Source: Edolisoma coerulescens (lineage: Eukaryota > Chordata > Aves > Passeriformes > Campephagidae). Taken from it: a stretch of 64,000 nt of DNA. Made by a program: the position numbers and the translations under genes. Below the pieces are notes generated by a model. The model worked only from the letters and a program-made list of their open reading frames with translations. It ran no database searches and had not been told where the DNA came from. Location: positions 66,215-130,214 of the forward strand of contig VWZW01004130.1 in NCBI GenBank assembly GCA_013397115.1, read 5' to 3'. Below, in pieces: positions 26,230 to 40,000 of the stretch (its first letter is position 1; every line of letters begins with the position of its first letter).

Positions 26230-26247
26230 CCCCCCCTTTCCCTCCCC
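26230..26247 (-). other. Compact C-run / G-quadruplex motif on the - strand
   Basis: C7, TTT, CCC, T, CCCC on the + strand satisfies the G3+N1-7 pattern on the complementary strand, if the C7 run is split into two tracts. Confidence 0.6.
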
Positions 26248-29200
26248 TTTGTTTTTCTTCCCCTCCAGGAATTTCTTGAGTTTTGGTTTTGTTCCCTAGG
26301 GAGTTAATATATTTTATTTCCATGTAAGTATGTTGTTTAAGCATTGTGTTCACTTCAACTATTTGACAGGCTTTTTCAGCAGTACAGAGACACAGTGTTG
26401 AATAGATGTCTTCGGCTGAATCTCCAGAAGGGTTTTGTTATCTTGCTTCTTTGAGTTCATGGTTATTTTGAAAACAAATTGTTTGAGTAAAATAGTAAGT
26501 GAAGGCCTATAGGAATAATGAAACTTTCTGTTCTATATGGAGTATTGTGTGCTAGATTTTTTTTTTTGTATTGAGTTAGGGTGAGGTGTTGCTTTTAATG
26601 AAGTCCATGCATTATTGATTTGTTATGTCTTGTTTACTTTTATGACACCTTATTTATCATAAGATCTAATAGGGACTTTATATTGGCAGGAACATTTTAC
26701 GCAACTCAGATTAAGCCTTAGCTTTTACCTTTAGTTTGATTGCACTGCTGCCTAGTGATTTTTTTGGTGTGGATTGCAGTGGTTCAGGTATAATCATGAT
26801 GGAATGGAAAAATAAATATGTGTGTTTTGTGGATTAAATACTGAAATGAAACTCGGCATTCAGTTAAAGAAAAATGCTTAACTGGTACCAGGAAAGTTCA
26901 AAAAAAATGATTAAACTTCTCCCTAGTTTGGTATGTCATGGGAAATCTGGGCCACACCTTGTGTGGGAGGGTTTGTAAGAACCCTTTGGGAGGAAGAGTT
27001 GGATCTAGCCATAACTTGGTATCCATCTAGCAGCCTTTTGCTCCAGCCTCACTGCTCCAATTCTTTCCTGAGGCATGTGGGTGAGATGTAGCCATTGTCT
27101 TAGCTGCACTTGCCTGTTCATTTTTGTTCCAGTTTGGAAAATGGAACTGCTGGGGGTGAGGCAAGTACCAGAGTGGTGGTAGGGAAGCTGTGGTCAGGAC
27201 AGGTGACTGAAGAGATGTCCATGCAGCTCTTATGGTGGTCTCCTGGACAGTAAGGTGTGCCAGCTGCAGGGTGCTAAGTTCTAACTCCAGCAGTAGTTGC
27301 AGAAAGTTGCCACTTGCAGCAGGTTGATTTTTAACAGCACAATGCAGATTTTGGAGACAGTGATGTTACCACAGATTTCCTGAAGGGAGTTAACTGGGAG
27401 GTTAACTGTTGGGTTTTTTGCTTTAATTTTGACTTTTTTTTTTTTAAATGTCATTTAGAACCTTTGCACTAAAATAGTTTCTGGAAAATTAGAATTTAAT
27501 TTCTGATTGTATTTCAAACTGTCTAAAATACACAGTTTGTATAAAGAGCCATGCACATATTTTTTCCCAGTACAGCAGAGAGGCAAGCAAACCAGAACAG
27601 AGTAGTGGTTCCTGAAGCCCTCAGGCACTTCTGGGGGATATGGGAACGGTAACAGAAAGGTCAGAGGATTGTGGAAGCTGAGATTTCATTACATACACCG
27701 GAGAAAGTACAGACTGCACTTTCTTACTTATAATCTACTTTTTCCAGACCATACTTGTGTGAAAAAGAGATGGTGTTTAAAGAAAATTACTCAGATTGAG
27801 AAATCTTGCTGGGCTCAGATCCTGCAAAATGATTTTGATTAGAGTTCTTGGGCAGTAGAGGTGGTGAAAAGAAAATGAATATTTAACAAAAGCAAACCAA
27901 AAGGAAAACGTTTTTCTCAAAAAATACAGGGTTTTCAGCTTGAATCCTAGCATGTGAGGATGGTTTGAATATAATCACATGAGGGGGAGGACTTTGTGGT
28001 TTGACAACATATTTTCCACCAAGGCTTTGCTGAGCAGTTTCAGAGATGCCTCTCTGGCTGCGGCACCTTGTTCCCCAAAAACCTCCTGTTTTCAACTCTG
28101 TTGGCTGAACACAGAGAATCATAAACTGGAATGAAGATCACAAGAGCCCATGAGACAGTGGGAAGATGAATGAGTTATGTATAGTTTATGCAAGCTGAAC
28201 ATATCTGTCAGAATAATACATTGCTTGTTGCTCAGGAGGAGTAAGTGTACACTATTCAGCAAGGCAGGATTTTAGTTAAGGTACGTTTCCAGCTGAGACC
28301 AGGTGGTGAATCAAATTCTGAGGTAAGAGCCAGTGTCCTCTTTGGAGAGGGGTAGCAAGTGGAAGTCTTGCTTATACCAATTTTTGCCTTGCAATATACC
28401 AATTTGGTCTTTTAAGACCATCTATTTTTGCTTGCAGCTCCTGTGAGTAAGGTGGAAATGCAGTGCTTTGCACTGTGGTTGGGAAGCCTTTTCTCACATT
28501 AGAGACATGAGGGCTGTGATTGTACAACAGGGCAGAACAGAAAGCTGTTGGGTTTTTCAGAGCTGTAAATGAAATGTCATCAGCAGTTTTCTTTCGAGTT
28601 GGTCTGTTGGTGATTTCAAACAAGTCGAGATGTTGCTAACAGTCTCCGTGTGAGTGCTGGATGAACCTGAGCACAAAATGTCATCTTCATACAGTTTTTC
28701 AGCTTTGGAAAGGGGTTTTTTAATGAATTTTTGTTTCCCATTCACACACACAAAAAAAGCTGCGCATCTCTAGGCAGTCTCAGGTTAGAACAGGTTTACC
28801 TGAAATACTGTAGAGATGGGTTTTTTTTTTTCTAGTGGGGAATTAGGGTTCCTTTAGGGTGGAGAGCATCTTGATGCTTTTCCATGCAGATTTTTTTCAA
28901 ACATTTATTTTCCTGATTCAACAGGAGACATATCCTTCTGACAACTGCTACTCCAACATCATTGCTTCTCTTTAATGCAATGTAATATAACACCATTCTA
29001 AAATGTGTTTATTGAAGGTATCAGAAGGTATTAATACCGCTTGCACCAAGACAGCCACCTGAAACAGTGTTACTTAGATCATTGGCATGTACTGTCTAAA
29101 CCAGGAAAGTAGAGAATAATAAAGGTAACAAGCGAGAAATGTGATAGAAAGCTAAACTAAAATGAAAGGGGAGATAAAGAAAGCGGTGGAGAACATAAAA

Positions 29201-30904
29201 AATAAAAATATTTTTCTGTGCCTTTGTGCCTAACACTTTGCAAACCATGGAACCGCCCTGGTATTTCCTTATCTTTGTCATCAAGGAGAGCTGGCCAAAA
29301 TTTCCTTTTCTGTGGGAAACTTTTCTTGACAGGGTGATGGGTTTTTCTGGTGGTGTTTTTTTGGTTTGTTTTTTTTTTCTTGTGTTTCAGGGGAATGGCA
29401 TGCAGATAAAATTTTTACTTTATTAGAGACACTTTCAAAACAATTTTTCAGGTAGAGTCCACAGTTGTACAGATTAGTTCAGTTGTATGTTTTATTTACG
29501 ATTTAGCTACAAACTTCCTTCTCTAGATTGCTTAGAATCAAATTAATTGTGTTTTCTACTTAAATTTAAGATATCTGATGATTTATGAGAGGCTTTGATT
29601 TAAAAATAGTTCTTTTTTTCAAAGCACCTCTACTTCCAAAGTTCATTCCTTCATGCTGATTACTTCCTCTTGATGGTCACCATCTAGTCTTTAGTATAGC
29701 CTTTACACTTTATATTGGTACATCCTTTCTGTCTTCTTGCATTATATTTTTTTTTAATAATTATTTTTTCATCCTTAACTCCTGCTCCATGAATTTGACT
29801 AGTATATGAGTCAAGAGTAATAATGATATCTTGTCTGCTGTGAGAAATTGATTATAATGAAGCTTCTCCTCTTTTCCATTCCTCGTGAAAAATGAGGAAG
29901 GGCAAGTACACAAATACATGGAGTAAGTTATATAAAAGCTGCTGTTGTTTGCTTTGCTTCACTACCAAACACCAGAAAATATAGACTTGAACTTGCTGGT
30001 TGTGCAGCAATTAAGTCCAAAAATGCTTGTAAAAATAGCCTCATAAATTTTGGTCAAGATCTGACTAATGAGCATTTGATGTGCTCTGTTTGCTTTTCTG
30101 ACCTTTTTTTGGATTTTTTTTTTTCAGCCATGAGGGAGTAATACTGAGTGATGTGGAGCGTTGCTACTTCTTCTGAAGGTTTAAGTGACCTTTTTGAAGA
30201 GTAACAGAACATATCACCGCTAATGTGGTGGTTGTGGGCTCTGCCTTCAGTCCTGCTTCCATGGCCCTCTCTTGTGGCTGATCTGGGTCATGAGATTTTG
30301 ATTAGTCAGTGGCCTGTACATTCAGACATACAGGGTGAAGCTGCCGAAGTCCTATTTGATATCATTCACCAGGAAGCTGATTAGTCTGGTATTGCTTTTC
30401 ATAAGGCAAGGCACAAGGTGATATCTGTGTTTTTCTGGAAAGTTGTGAATTTAAATGTGTAAAGAAAAACCAAGAGGCATCATTACCTGTTCTCTGGATG
30501 AGTATGCTCAGCAAGTTGTTGGGAAATTCAGAAAGACAAGTGTTTTAAGAGACTAATTATTTGTCATAATCCTTACATGAGTGGAAACTTTTGTTTTGCA
30601 ATAGTAGTTGGTGTTTCTTATGACTGAACTGCAATATATCTAAAACTGAAGAGGAAGAAAGTGAAAGTGGGTATGATCTGCCCAAACTCATGCCCTGCAT
30701 CCAATGTGCTCTCCTTTATAAGGCAGTTTATATGTTTAATGCAGGCTCAGGAGCACTTTGGATAGTAGGAATGTGGCCAGGTTCCTCTTTATAGTAGTAG
30801 TTCTTCTTGTTCAATATTCTTCTTATGCTGCAAGTGAAAAAAACTTCCCAAAACCGTTATTTTCCTTTTTCTTGTGGGAAGCAAGAGATTTATGGGAAAA
30901 GGGA

Positions 30905-32232
30905 AACACTGTAAACACTGTACCCATTTTTGAAAAAGGTAGAAAGAAGGACCCTGGGAACTACTGACACATCAGCCTCATGTCTGTGCCTGTTTAGATT
31001 ATGGAGCAGCTCTTCCTAAAACCTCTGCTAAGGCACATGGAGAACAGGGAGGTGATTTGGGACAGCCAAGGGCAAGTCCTGACTGACCAACCTGTTGGCC
31101 TTCTGTTATGGAGTGACTGCATCAGTGGACAAGGGAAGGAATGCAGATGTCACTTATCTGGCCTTTTGTAAAGCCTTTGATACAATACCCCACAGCACCG
31201 TTCTGTCTAAATTAGAGAGAGATTTGATGGGTAGATTGTTTGAGGGATGGGGAATTGGTTGGACAGTTGCATGGAGTGGTCATAGTTAATGTCCAGAGGG
31301 AGATTAGTGACAAGGGATGTCCCTTAGAGATTCTCGCTTGGACAAGTTCTGTTTAATGTCTTCACCAATGACACAAAGGGATCGAGGGCACCCTCAGCAC
31401 ATTTGCAGATGACACCAAGCTGAGTGGTGCAGTTGACAAACCTAAAGGATGGGATGGCATACAGAGGGACCTGGACAAGCTCAAGAAGTGGGCCCATGGG
31501 AATCTCAGGAGGTTTAACAAGGCCAAGTGCAAGGGCTGCACCTGGATTGGGGCAACCCCCCAATATCAATATAAGATATAGAGCAGCCCTGCCAAGAAGG
31601 AATTGGAGATACTGGTGGATGAGAGGCTGGACATGACCCAGCAATGTGCACTCACAGCCCGGAAAGCCAAACGTGTCCTGGGCTGCATCCAAAGCAGCGT
31701 GGGCAGCAGGGCCAGGGAGGAGATTCTGCCCCTCTGCTCTGGTGAGACCCCACCTGCAGTGCTGCATCCAGCTATAAGGACATGGACCTGTTGGAGCAGG
31801 TCCAGAGAAGGGCCACAGAAATGATGAGTGGCTGGAACACCTCTCCTATGAAGACAGGCTCAGAGAGTTGGGGTTATTCAGCCTGGGAAGAGAAGGCTCT
31901 AGGTTTCGATATTTAAAGGAAGGTTATAAGAAAGATAAGGACAAACTTTTTAGAAGGGACTGTTGTGATAGGACAAGGGGTAATGGTGTTAAATAAAAAG
32001 AAGATAGATTTAGATTAGATGTAAGGAAGAAATTCTTTACTGTGAGGGTGGTGAGGCACTGGAACAGCTTTTCCAGAGGGATGGTGGATGCCTCATCCCT
32101 GGGAACATTCAAGGTCAGGGTGGATGGGGCTCTGAGCAATCTAATCTAGTTGAAGATGTCACTGTTCACTGCAGACAGGTTGGACTAAGATTATCTTTAA
32201 GGTCCCTTCCAACCCAAACTATTCTACAATCC
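30905..32232 (+). mobile_element. CR1 LINE fragment, reverse-transcriptase part to 3' end, decayed
   Basis: This + strand CR1 non-LTR retrotransposon copy lacks its 5' part and is broken by frameshifts and stops. From 31095 one frame reads DVTYLAFCKAFDTIPHSTVL, the conserved reverse-transcriptase segment with the D..KAFD motif. Around 31402-31413 another frame encodes F-A-D-D followed by TKLSG, the CR1 version of the catalytic YADD box. Further on are the familiar CR1 3' untranslated phrases: a GAAGACAGGCTCAGAGAG-like stretch, a TGGAACAGCTTTTCCAGAGG-like stretch, and the terminal GGTCCCTTCCAACCC followed by a degraded ATTCT repeat. The - strand open frame at 31324-31767 is only an antisense shadow. 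The 5' boundary is approximate. The element has no intact protein and should be immobile. Confidence 0.93.
31149..31440 (+). pseudogene. CR1 ORF2 reverse-transcriptase remnant
   Basis: This is the recognisable coding relic within the 30.9-32.2 kb CR1 copy. The first block carries the KAFDT-IPH signature of reverse-transcriptase motif A. About 170 bases later, in a different frame, comes the F-A-D-D-T-K-L-S-G block (31402-31428). The distance is short of the usual separation of these motifs and the frame has shifted, so the region between them has suffered deletion as well as frameshift. It cannot encode a working enzyme. Confidence 0.85.
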
Positions 32233-35200
32233 CATGTTACTAGTATGAGAAAAAAAATCTTTTCACCTGGGAATTGACACAGCACTGTCTTTCAAATGTG
32301 GCCATTAAATAAAGTGTCAAATTTCTTATGTAATGTATTTTAGTGAGATTTTGTCAGTGCTCAGAAAAATGCAACTGGAAATTAGTAAATGTGTTTCCAT
32401 TGGCAACTGAAACTTCTGAATTTTACATTACTTCAAACTCCTAAGCAGATGTTTCTTCAAGTTTGGGAACATGATGGCCACAGTAACTGGGATGAAAATT
32501 CTGTTTTAAAAAAAAAACCAAATCAAGTTATGATTTTTTTTCTGGTTTTGTAAATTTATGAAGCATTTTAGAAACCTGATTTTTAAATAGTTAAATTTAA
32601 GAAAAGTCTTGCTTCTTCTTATAGAAGAAGTTTTTAATGTGTCAGATCTTGGAGTCCTTTGCAAACAGTTCTTTACCATTGTTTCAGTTCTATACCTAAA
32701 GATAGTAGAGTGTGGTTAGGGGGAGTTTTAGTGGTTTTAGTGCTGAGGTTAATCAGCGAGTCACAGTAGGGCAGGGGTGAAATCTTGACTTCAGTCCAGT
32801 TTCCTCATTGACTGTAAACCAAAAAGAGGGAAAATTAGCAAATGTCAGGAGTAGTGCAAGACCTGATAGGAATGTATGTGGAACTATAAATCACTTTTGG
32901 TACTCTTTCTGCTGTCTTACGGGAAAGAGGAATGTGGCCTGTATGGAAATACCCCTAGCAGACAATTAAGAAGAAAGGGTTGTGTGCTAGAAAGGAAGTA
33001 TGGTTATTAATAGTTAGAGATGACATTGTTCTGTAGTCTTTCAATGCCTGATAGTGGGAGTATGTAATCTCGGCAGTGGTTTACTGATGTTTTGTGCCCC
33101 TCTGCTTGAAAACATATGGTGTGTTTCAGCCTTAGCTCTGAATTTCCTTTAATTGTTTTCTGTTGCTGCCTAAACACTTTGAAATGTAGGGTGTGGGGAA
33201 TGAGGAGGTTGATGCAAACTCTTTTTGACATTTTTACTAGCTGCTCAAGACACCGATCAGACAGAGTGAAACCCAGACACGGGGTGGCACTTGACAGGTT
33301 TTAGGTGGGTGATGGTGAAGTGAAATGTGTCTAGGAGCCATAAGTGGGGAGAAAGTGTATGGATGCAGACCCCAAGAAATGGTGGTTCAGCTACTTGCCC
33401 TGGCCTCTTGTCAGGAGGACAGTAAGTGTTGTTCCTGCCGGTTGATCTCTGAATCAAAAGCAGCATTTTGGGATGCTTTAAATTAGATCAAGTCTTCCAA
33501 ACCAATGCTTTTAGTGTGTTACTGGGACAAGATATCAAAATGCTAACTAATTAATTAGTTTTTAAAAATCTTGTCAACTGACTATAATATGATTGGCAGC
33601 AAGAACTTTCTAATATGGAAAATTTTCATCCCTCCTCCTCCTCTAAACCAAAGCTCTGAAAAAGAATTACCTTTTTTGCCTCAGCTTGCCATCACTTAAC
33701 AAAACACATAAATATGGTTGCCAAATGAACTGCAAGAAATTTCCATTTATCAATTCAATCAGCTGTAGTCTGTGGTATACTCTGTCATTTGTATGCTATT
33801 TTTATTTCTGAAGTAACGGATGACTGTGTCTGTGTTTGTCAAGAAACATTCCTTCCTAACTGGAAAAAAAATGTCAACCATGTAGAAGAAGTACACACCT
33901 CAACTCATACTTGTGACATTCATAATCTGATTTCTCCTGCCTTTGCCAAGGAAGTGCAGATTTAAGATTCCTTGCAGCACTCAGTGTTTGTGGTAAATCT
34001 TCATAAGGTGGACACTAGAGTACTTTCCCCCGCCCCCCCACCTCTGGCTTGTCAGATATTAATCAATGCAATGTGTTTAAAATTCATGGCAGTTTTCAAA
34101 GAAAGTAGCTGTTAATTGCAGTGGTGGTAACTTTTTCTGTGGTATCAGTGGCGGAGCTGTGCAGCTATGCTATTTACCCTTCTGTTTGGTACAAAATCCT
34201 CATACCACATCTCCTAACGCCTGTCTGAACACCTCCGCGCCCATGTGTCTGTGCTGAATCACCCTCCTCCAGAGAGGTATGTGAAAGAGCTATTATCAAC
34301 AACACCAGCAACAAGTGCTGCCAAAGGCAGGATGCTGAACTGCTTCAGCTGGGGTGACCAAGCTGCTGTCTGCATGGCAGGAGGATGGGGAGGGGCATGA
34401 GGAAGCCTGGCACTGATGCGGGGGTTCAGGTGGGCTCCAGGGCAGGTTATCTCCAAACCAACTCGTTGATCCAGGGTGCTGGGAAGGCTTCTCGACAGCA
34501 TAGGATAAGCCCATGCAGGGCAGCAAGAATTAGATACAGTACTAGGATGCTACCCCTGTTAAGAAACAAAAGATGCTTGGCTCTTCAAGGAAGCAAAGTT
34601 AGAGGAAACTTTCAAATGCTCTCTTAGGAAGAACGAAGTACTAAATAATTGTCCAAAAATAAGGGGCTACATGAATTGTAGATCTGAGACTCTGTTTCAA
34701 GTCCTGTGTATGAAGAAGCTGAATTTCACCTATATCAAGTTGTTAACCTGTGTGAGCAAAACAAAAAAAACCCCTTATGTATACAAATAAAATAAAGAGG
34801 GGTGGAGGGGTGGAGGAGGAAAGCAAGCTCTGCCAAAACTTTGTGTTTCAAGAACAAGAGGTCTTTACTTCTTTTATTACTCATTAGGCTTCAGGGGAGT
34901 TTCACCTTTAAGTGGATTACTGTCATTCCAGTTCTGTGTAGTGGGGTGACTTGGCACTGGAGTATTTAGCACACGTTGCTTGCAGAGTCTGTTTTGTATA
35001 AACTGTTTGGGGTGTAAAGCATATCACTTGATTTTTTTTTTTTTTTCTCCCTGATTGGAATTCAACTAACTGGTGGGAAAGTTAAGGCTTGTCTAAACAA
35101 GAAAATAGCCCAGACTAGTTCTTCCATACTGGATTTCCAAACCTATACTTTCCTTACAGTATGAATGCCTGTGAGTGGATGAGCTCTATTAACAAGGCTT

Positions 35201-37055
35201 GTCTGCCAACATGCTGTACTTTTGCCCTTCTCCATTCCAGATGGCCTTATTTGGTAGCACTGACATCCCAGAAACACACCTGCAGTTTACAACCTGATAT
35301 TCACTGTCTTATCAATAAAAGGCTCATTTGGTACCCATTGTTGCTGTGATATACATCTGTAATGTCATAGGGAAGGTTATGCTGTATCACAGCTAGCGAT
35401 ATGAGCCTGGGAGGCATTTCGAGTCATTGAAGACAGTTGGTCCTTTCTTGTATTAAACACCTTAGAAGCTGTCAACTCCGAAGTCCTGCTTAAAAAACCC
35501 AACAACCCACATCAATTTCTCCTGTGTGTTTTCCTCAATCCAGTTACTCCAGTTGTGAAGAAACTGTGGAGCTCAGTGCTGTGGGAGGTTGCAGGCAATG
35601 AGGTGGGCTGAGCCGAGATGTCTTCTGCTGGCCACTACATCTGGTGGTGGGCAGTGCCAGGACCTGAATAACAATTTTTGGGGAAGATCTTTCAATACAC
35701 ACCTTGGTCTTGCAGTCACTGCAGATGGAATTGGGGTTTGGGAGACAAATAGACCTTTTTGTCTGAAACCAGAATGATTCTTTACCTAAGGCTGCTTCAA
35801 AATGTGGTTTCCATAATGGTTGCAATGGTGAAGGGGAATGCTCCTCCTCTTCCTGGCTCATCTACGGTTATTGATACTGGCAGCACCAAGGTAACGGCAA
35901 AGTTTGTGCACAAAGTTTCATTCCTGCATTCTCACAGCAGGAACACCTGCTTTTTGAGAGGAAAGCTGGCAGTGAATCATTAAAGATTTAGTATCTGTAA
36001 TCATGCAGAGAGCTGGGGCAGGGAATCCCTGTGTCAAGGATCACAGTAATTTATTATTTTACCCAGTGTGGAAAAGCAATGAAGGGTGCGCGCAGAGGGG
36101 AGTGGCAAAGCAATTAACGCAGTTTCTGATCTTTGGCCAACACGGTGCTCTGTGCACTCTGTTATAGGTGGGATAATTTACTGAACAGAAGCCCTGAGGT
36201 CACTCTAAGTCAAATTTTGTCTGCAGGATGATTGTTTTAATTACTATTTTTAATTTTGGACCCAAAAAGGGAGGAAAAGAGCAGTTTAGGGATTTTATCC
36301 ACTCCTCCTCCTGCATTTGCTTCAAGGTTGAAACTGTTGGCCTTCAGAGAAATACAGAGAGTTGTAGGAGCTGGGATCACAATCTACAGATGGGATGGGT
36401 CGGTAATGGGCACCGAACATCCTGACATTCAAGGCCAAGGTGGTAATGGGGAGTTCCTGGCTCCCAGGCCTGTGGTCAGACCACAGGGTTTGTGTTCAGC
36501 CCTGTTCCCTCCTGTCCTCTCACCCCTTCTGCCCCCACCTGCACCCGCAGCCAGAGCTAATAACCGAAACGCACCTCCGAGGAAGAGCAAGTCACCCAAC
36601 TTGTTCAACGAGCTCCTGCTTTGGTTTCTTTCCTTTTACCCCACCTCTGAATATAAACAGTGCGTAGCTGTGCAGTGATGCTGCGTCCGAATGCAGCTCT
36701 AAATTCTGCATTAACTGATTTCAGTCAACTTGAGTGGACAGTATAATGCTGTGTATACGAAAAATATTTTCTACTTTGAAAAAAATACCAGAGTTTTTAA
36801 TGGAAATTGCCCTTACATAAGGGAATGAGGGTGCCAATAAAGAGGGTTTGTCATGAATGCAGAGTTGGAGACACACTGTAAGCTTTCAAGATGACTAAAT
36901 GTCTTGATAAATGCAGTACGAAGGAAAAATGCCTCTTAAATGTGATCTATTCAAATGATTTTCAGAATTCTCTAGCCAAAAAAGTGCATCAGTTTCTCTT
37001 CTTAAAATGTCAAAAATTTTTGTTGCTAGGCACTATAGGTACTTGGTGGGTTTTG

Positions 37056-37077
37056 TTTTTTTTTTTTTTTTTTTTTT
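37056..37077. repeat. T22 homopolymer
   Basis: Uninterrupted run of 22 T. Confidence 0.95.
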
Positions 37078-40000
37078 GGAAGCCTGGAAACTGAAAACAA
37101 CTTCTGGCATCAAATCATGGTCTGGATGATGACGTAACTAACACTTTAGTGCAAATACGAACATGGCCTTGCAAGCATAGGGTACCACCCTTTTCGTGCT
37201 CTGAAAGTAACCCCTTAAAATCCTCCCCAAACCCACCAAAAACCCACCCAAGCATCCTCCTCCCCAACACTCCCCTCCAAACCAGAGCTTGAATAGCAGT
37301 AGAAATAAGGGGTTTGACTGAAACAGTGGGTATTTGTATCAGAATAGGAGACAACCTAGAGTGCTGTCTTTTATTGGTTGATACACCCAGGAAAAACAGA
37401 AAAATACCATGTTAATTAAATTGTTTTTTTCCCAGTTGCCAAGGGATTTGAAAGATGTGCCGTAACTTGTATGCCTATGAGATTTCATTGTGTTTTGGTG
37501 CATATGCAGGGCTTCAGATAAACAGTTAACTAGGGAGAAGACCAGGTTTACCACACAGCATGACTGCACCCTAAAAAAGCAAATGTATTTACACACTTGT
37601 TTAAATTAATATTCCTGTCCCACCCAGATAATCATGATAAGGAGGGATTTTTTTATTTTATTAAAAGTGCAGCTCTGTTACATAAGCCAAATTTAGTGTG
37701 AAGCTGCGTTGCATGTAAGTAGTCAAAATAAGATGGTATTTACACTCTCTTATGGGGAGACCTCTTAATTACCTATTTCTTTAGAACTTTAAAATGCTTT
37801 TTCTGCTTTACACACTCTATGTCCCTTCTCAGGTTGGTGGCTTTGGGGATTTTTCCTACTTAAGGTTAACCTTTTCTTGATCCTTTTTGCATCTTTTTTC
37901 TTTTCTCTTACTTTCCTGCTGCTCATGCTAATTTATTTTTTCTGGTTTAGAAGTGCTCTTTTTCCTCCTTTACTTTAGATGTTGAGGAAACTCTGTACTT
38001 CCCCACCACCACCAGCACCTCACCAGCACTTTTTCTTTCTTTTCAAGTTCTTGCCAAGATGACATATATTAGGAGCTGATTACAGGTGCAACCCAGAACC
38101 ACTGCCCACTGCCTCAATTTTTTAAATTTTTTTTTTGAGTTGCTCTTTAAAATTGTGACTTTTTTTTTAAAGGAAGGTGTCCATATTCTTATGTTTCTCC
38201 ACAGCGTGACAGGCTTCTTTCTTCTTTGTGGTATAGAGGATAGTGATAGGGCTGGCTGAGGAGCGCTGCAGCGTCACCCCTGCTCTTCCCCTCACATTCA
38301 CCTGCTCTGGCACAGCCTCCCTGCCCCTGGCCTAGGATCAGGAGTAGCACTGAGGACCAGCAAGCGAAGGACAGGAAAGACTCAGCTCTTTCCTCTCCTC
38401 ATGTCCATGAGGTTGCAGGAGTGAGAGGCAGTCCTTCTCGGCTCGGATGCTGGAAGGAGGGTGTGGACCACAGTCTCATTTTCAATGTAGAGATGACATC
38501 TTGGCTCCTTCAAAGCATTGGTTAGAGGGAAACAGTTTAACAATAGGCAGAGGGAAGGGTTTGTGTCTAGTGATGTCCCATGGGGACCAGAAAGTCACAT
38601 ACATAGCTGAAAGTGTGCAGTATTGTTTGCCTTTTCCCTGAAGAGCAGTATTTAAAAGCCTGCTTGTGGATGACCTGCTTCCCACTGGCAGCTCTGTCTC
38701 TCCCATATTATGACTTTGCAGAGCTTTTGGGTGTGGTTCACTTTGAAGTTTGAGGCAAAAATGGAATACTGAAGGTTAGTAGCTCTATCTAGTCAGTGTT
38801 TTACGTTGTGCATTTAATATGTCTGTACAGCATGTGGAAAACTCAAGCCGTGCTTGGAACATTTGAAATGCCCTGCTGTTCCATCGTGCACATCATTTGG
38901 GGGAAAAAACCAGCCCTTCCCACAGTTTCATTCCAGCCTCCCCACCCCCTCTCACCGAGACACTTAGAAGAAGTAATAGCATACCAGAAATGAATTACAC
39001 TTGAATTTTGTGGTTTAGACTTCAGGCTTTATTTTTGTTGTGATTTAAAACCTGTAATTCTATTATGCTAATTCCAACTTCAGATGCTCAGGGAAATGCA
39101 GCGATTGAGTTCTGTTAATAACACGAACAAAAATTAACTAGATGATTTATCCCTTTTAGTTCAAGAGTGTTCTCTAATAATGGTCAGAACCTTATGTTTT
39201 CTGCAAAAATGTATTTGATCTGCCTGACAACGAATCCTTGCTTTTGAAATGGGCAGCTCTTCGCTCCCCTTCTGGCTTTGCTTCTCTTGTGCTGATAGGT
39301 GGCACTAGTATTGCTCTCATGATCCATTTTATTGGTATAATGGAATCAAATTCTCCAGTTTTCATTGTCTTAAGTCCCTCATCTCCCCTTATCATCATAA
39401 TCCTTTTTCTCTGCTAATTTAAATTTTATTTAAATTTAAATGGCCTGCTCTTGTTTCCAGGGATTGGGAACACCTTGGTGGCAGAGGAGGGTGGTGGATG
39501 CAAGTATGAACCTTTTTCTCTTAAGCACATCTTGTCAATGACTTTTGTCATCTGGAGATAGGTCTGGTGAGTTGTGGTTCTCCAGGATTTTGAGGTCTGG
39601 ATGTTTAAATAGAACCGTTTTTGTGGAGTGTGATGAGATTCAGATTGCAGTATGTCCTTTGAAGCTGCAGTGGCAATGACCATTAGTCTTGTTAAAGTAC
39701 AGTTGCATTGGTAAAAGGAATAGTGTCATGGTTTCTATATTTGAGTGCATTAATCACTGAAAAATGTTCCTGTTCACATTTCTAATGATAAATTTAATTG
39801 CAAGGTTGAGAACTTGTCATTTTTTTTTCTGCTTAATTCTGTGGTGCTATTTAAAATTCATCTTCCCATTCATTATTCTGGTAGAGTTTAAAATGGCTGG
39901 TAGCTATTTTGAGACCTGTGGCATCGTGATTAACGATGATGATTAGAAATGGTCAAGAATAACTTGGCAAAGACAGTATTTAGAAGTGCTGATTTGTTTA

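Noticed and set aside
31324..31767. 147-codon - strand open frame
   Set aside because: Antisense of the CR1 reverse-transcriptase and 3' region at 30905-32232.
36256..36678. 140-codon + strand frame in a GC-richer segment
   Set aside because: No recognisable domain, a non-ATG start and no splice context. The proline-rich part simply reflects C-rich DNA.
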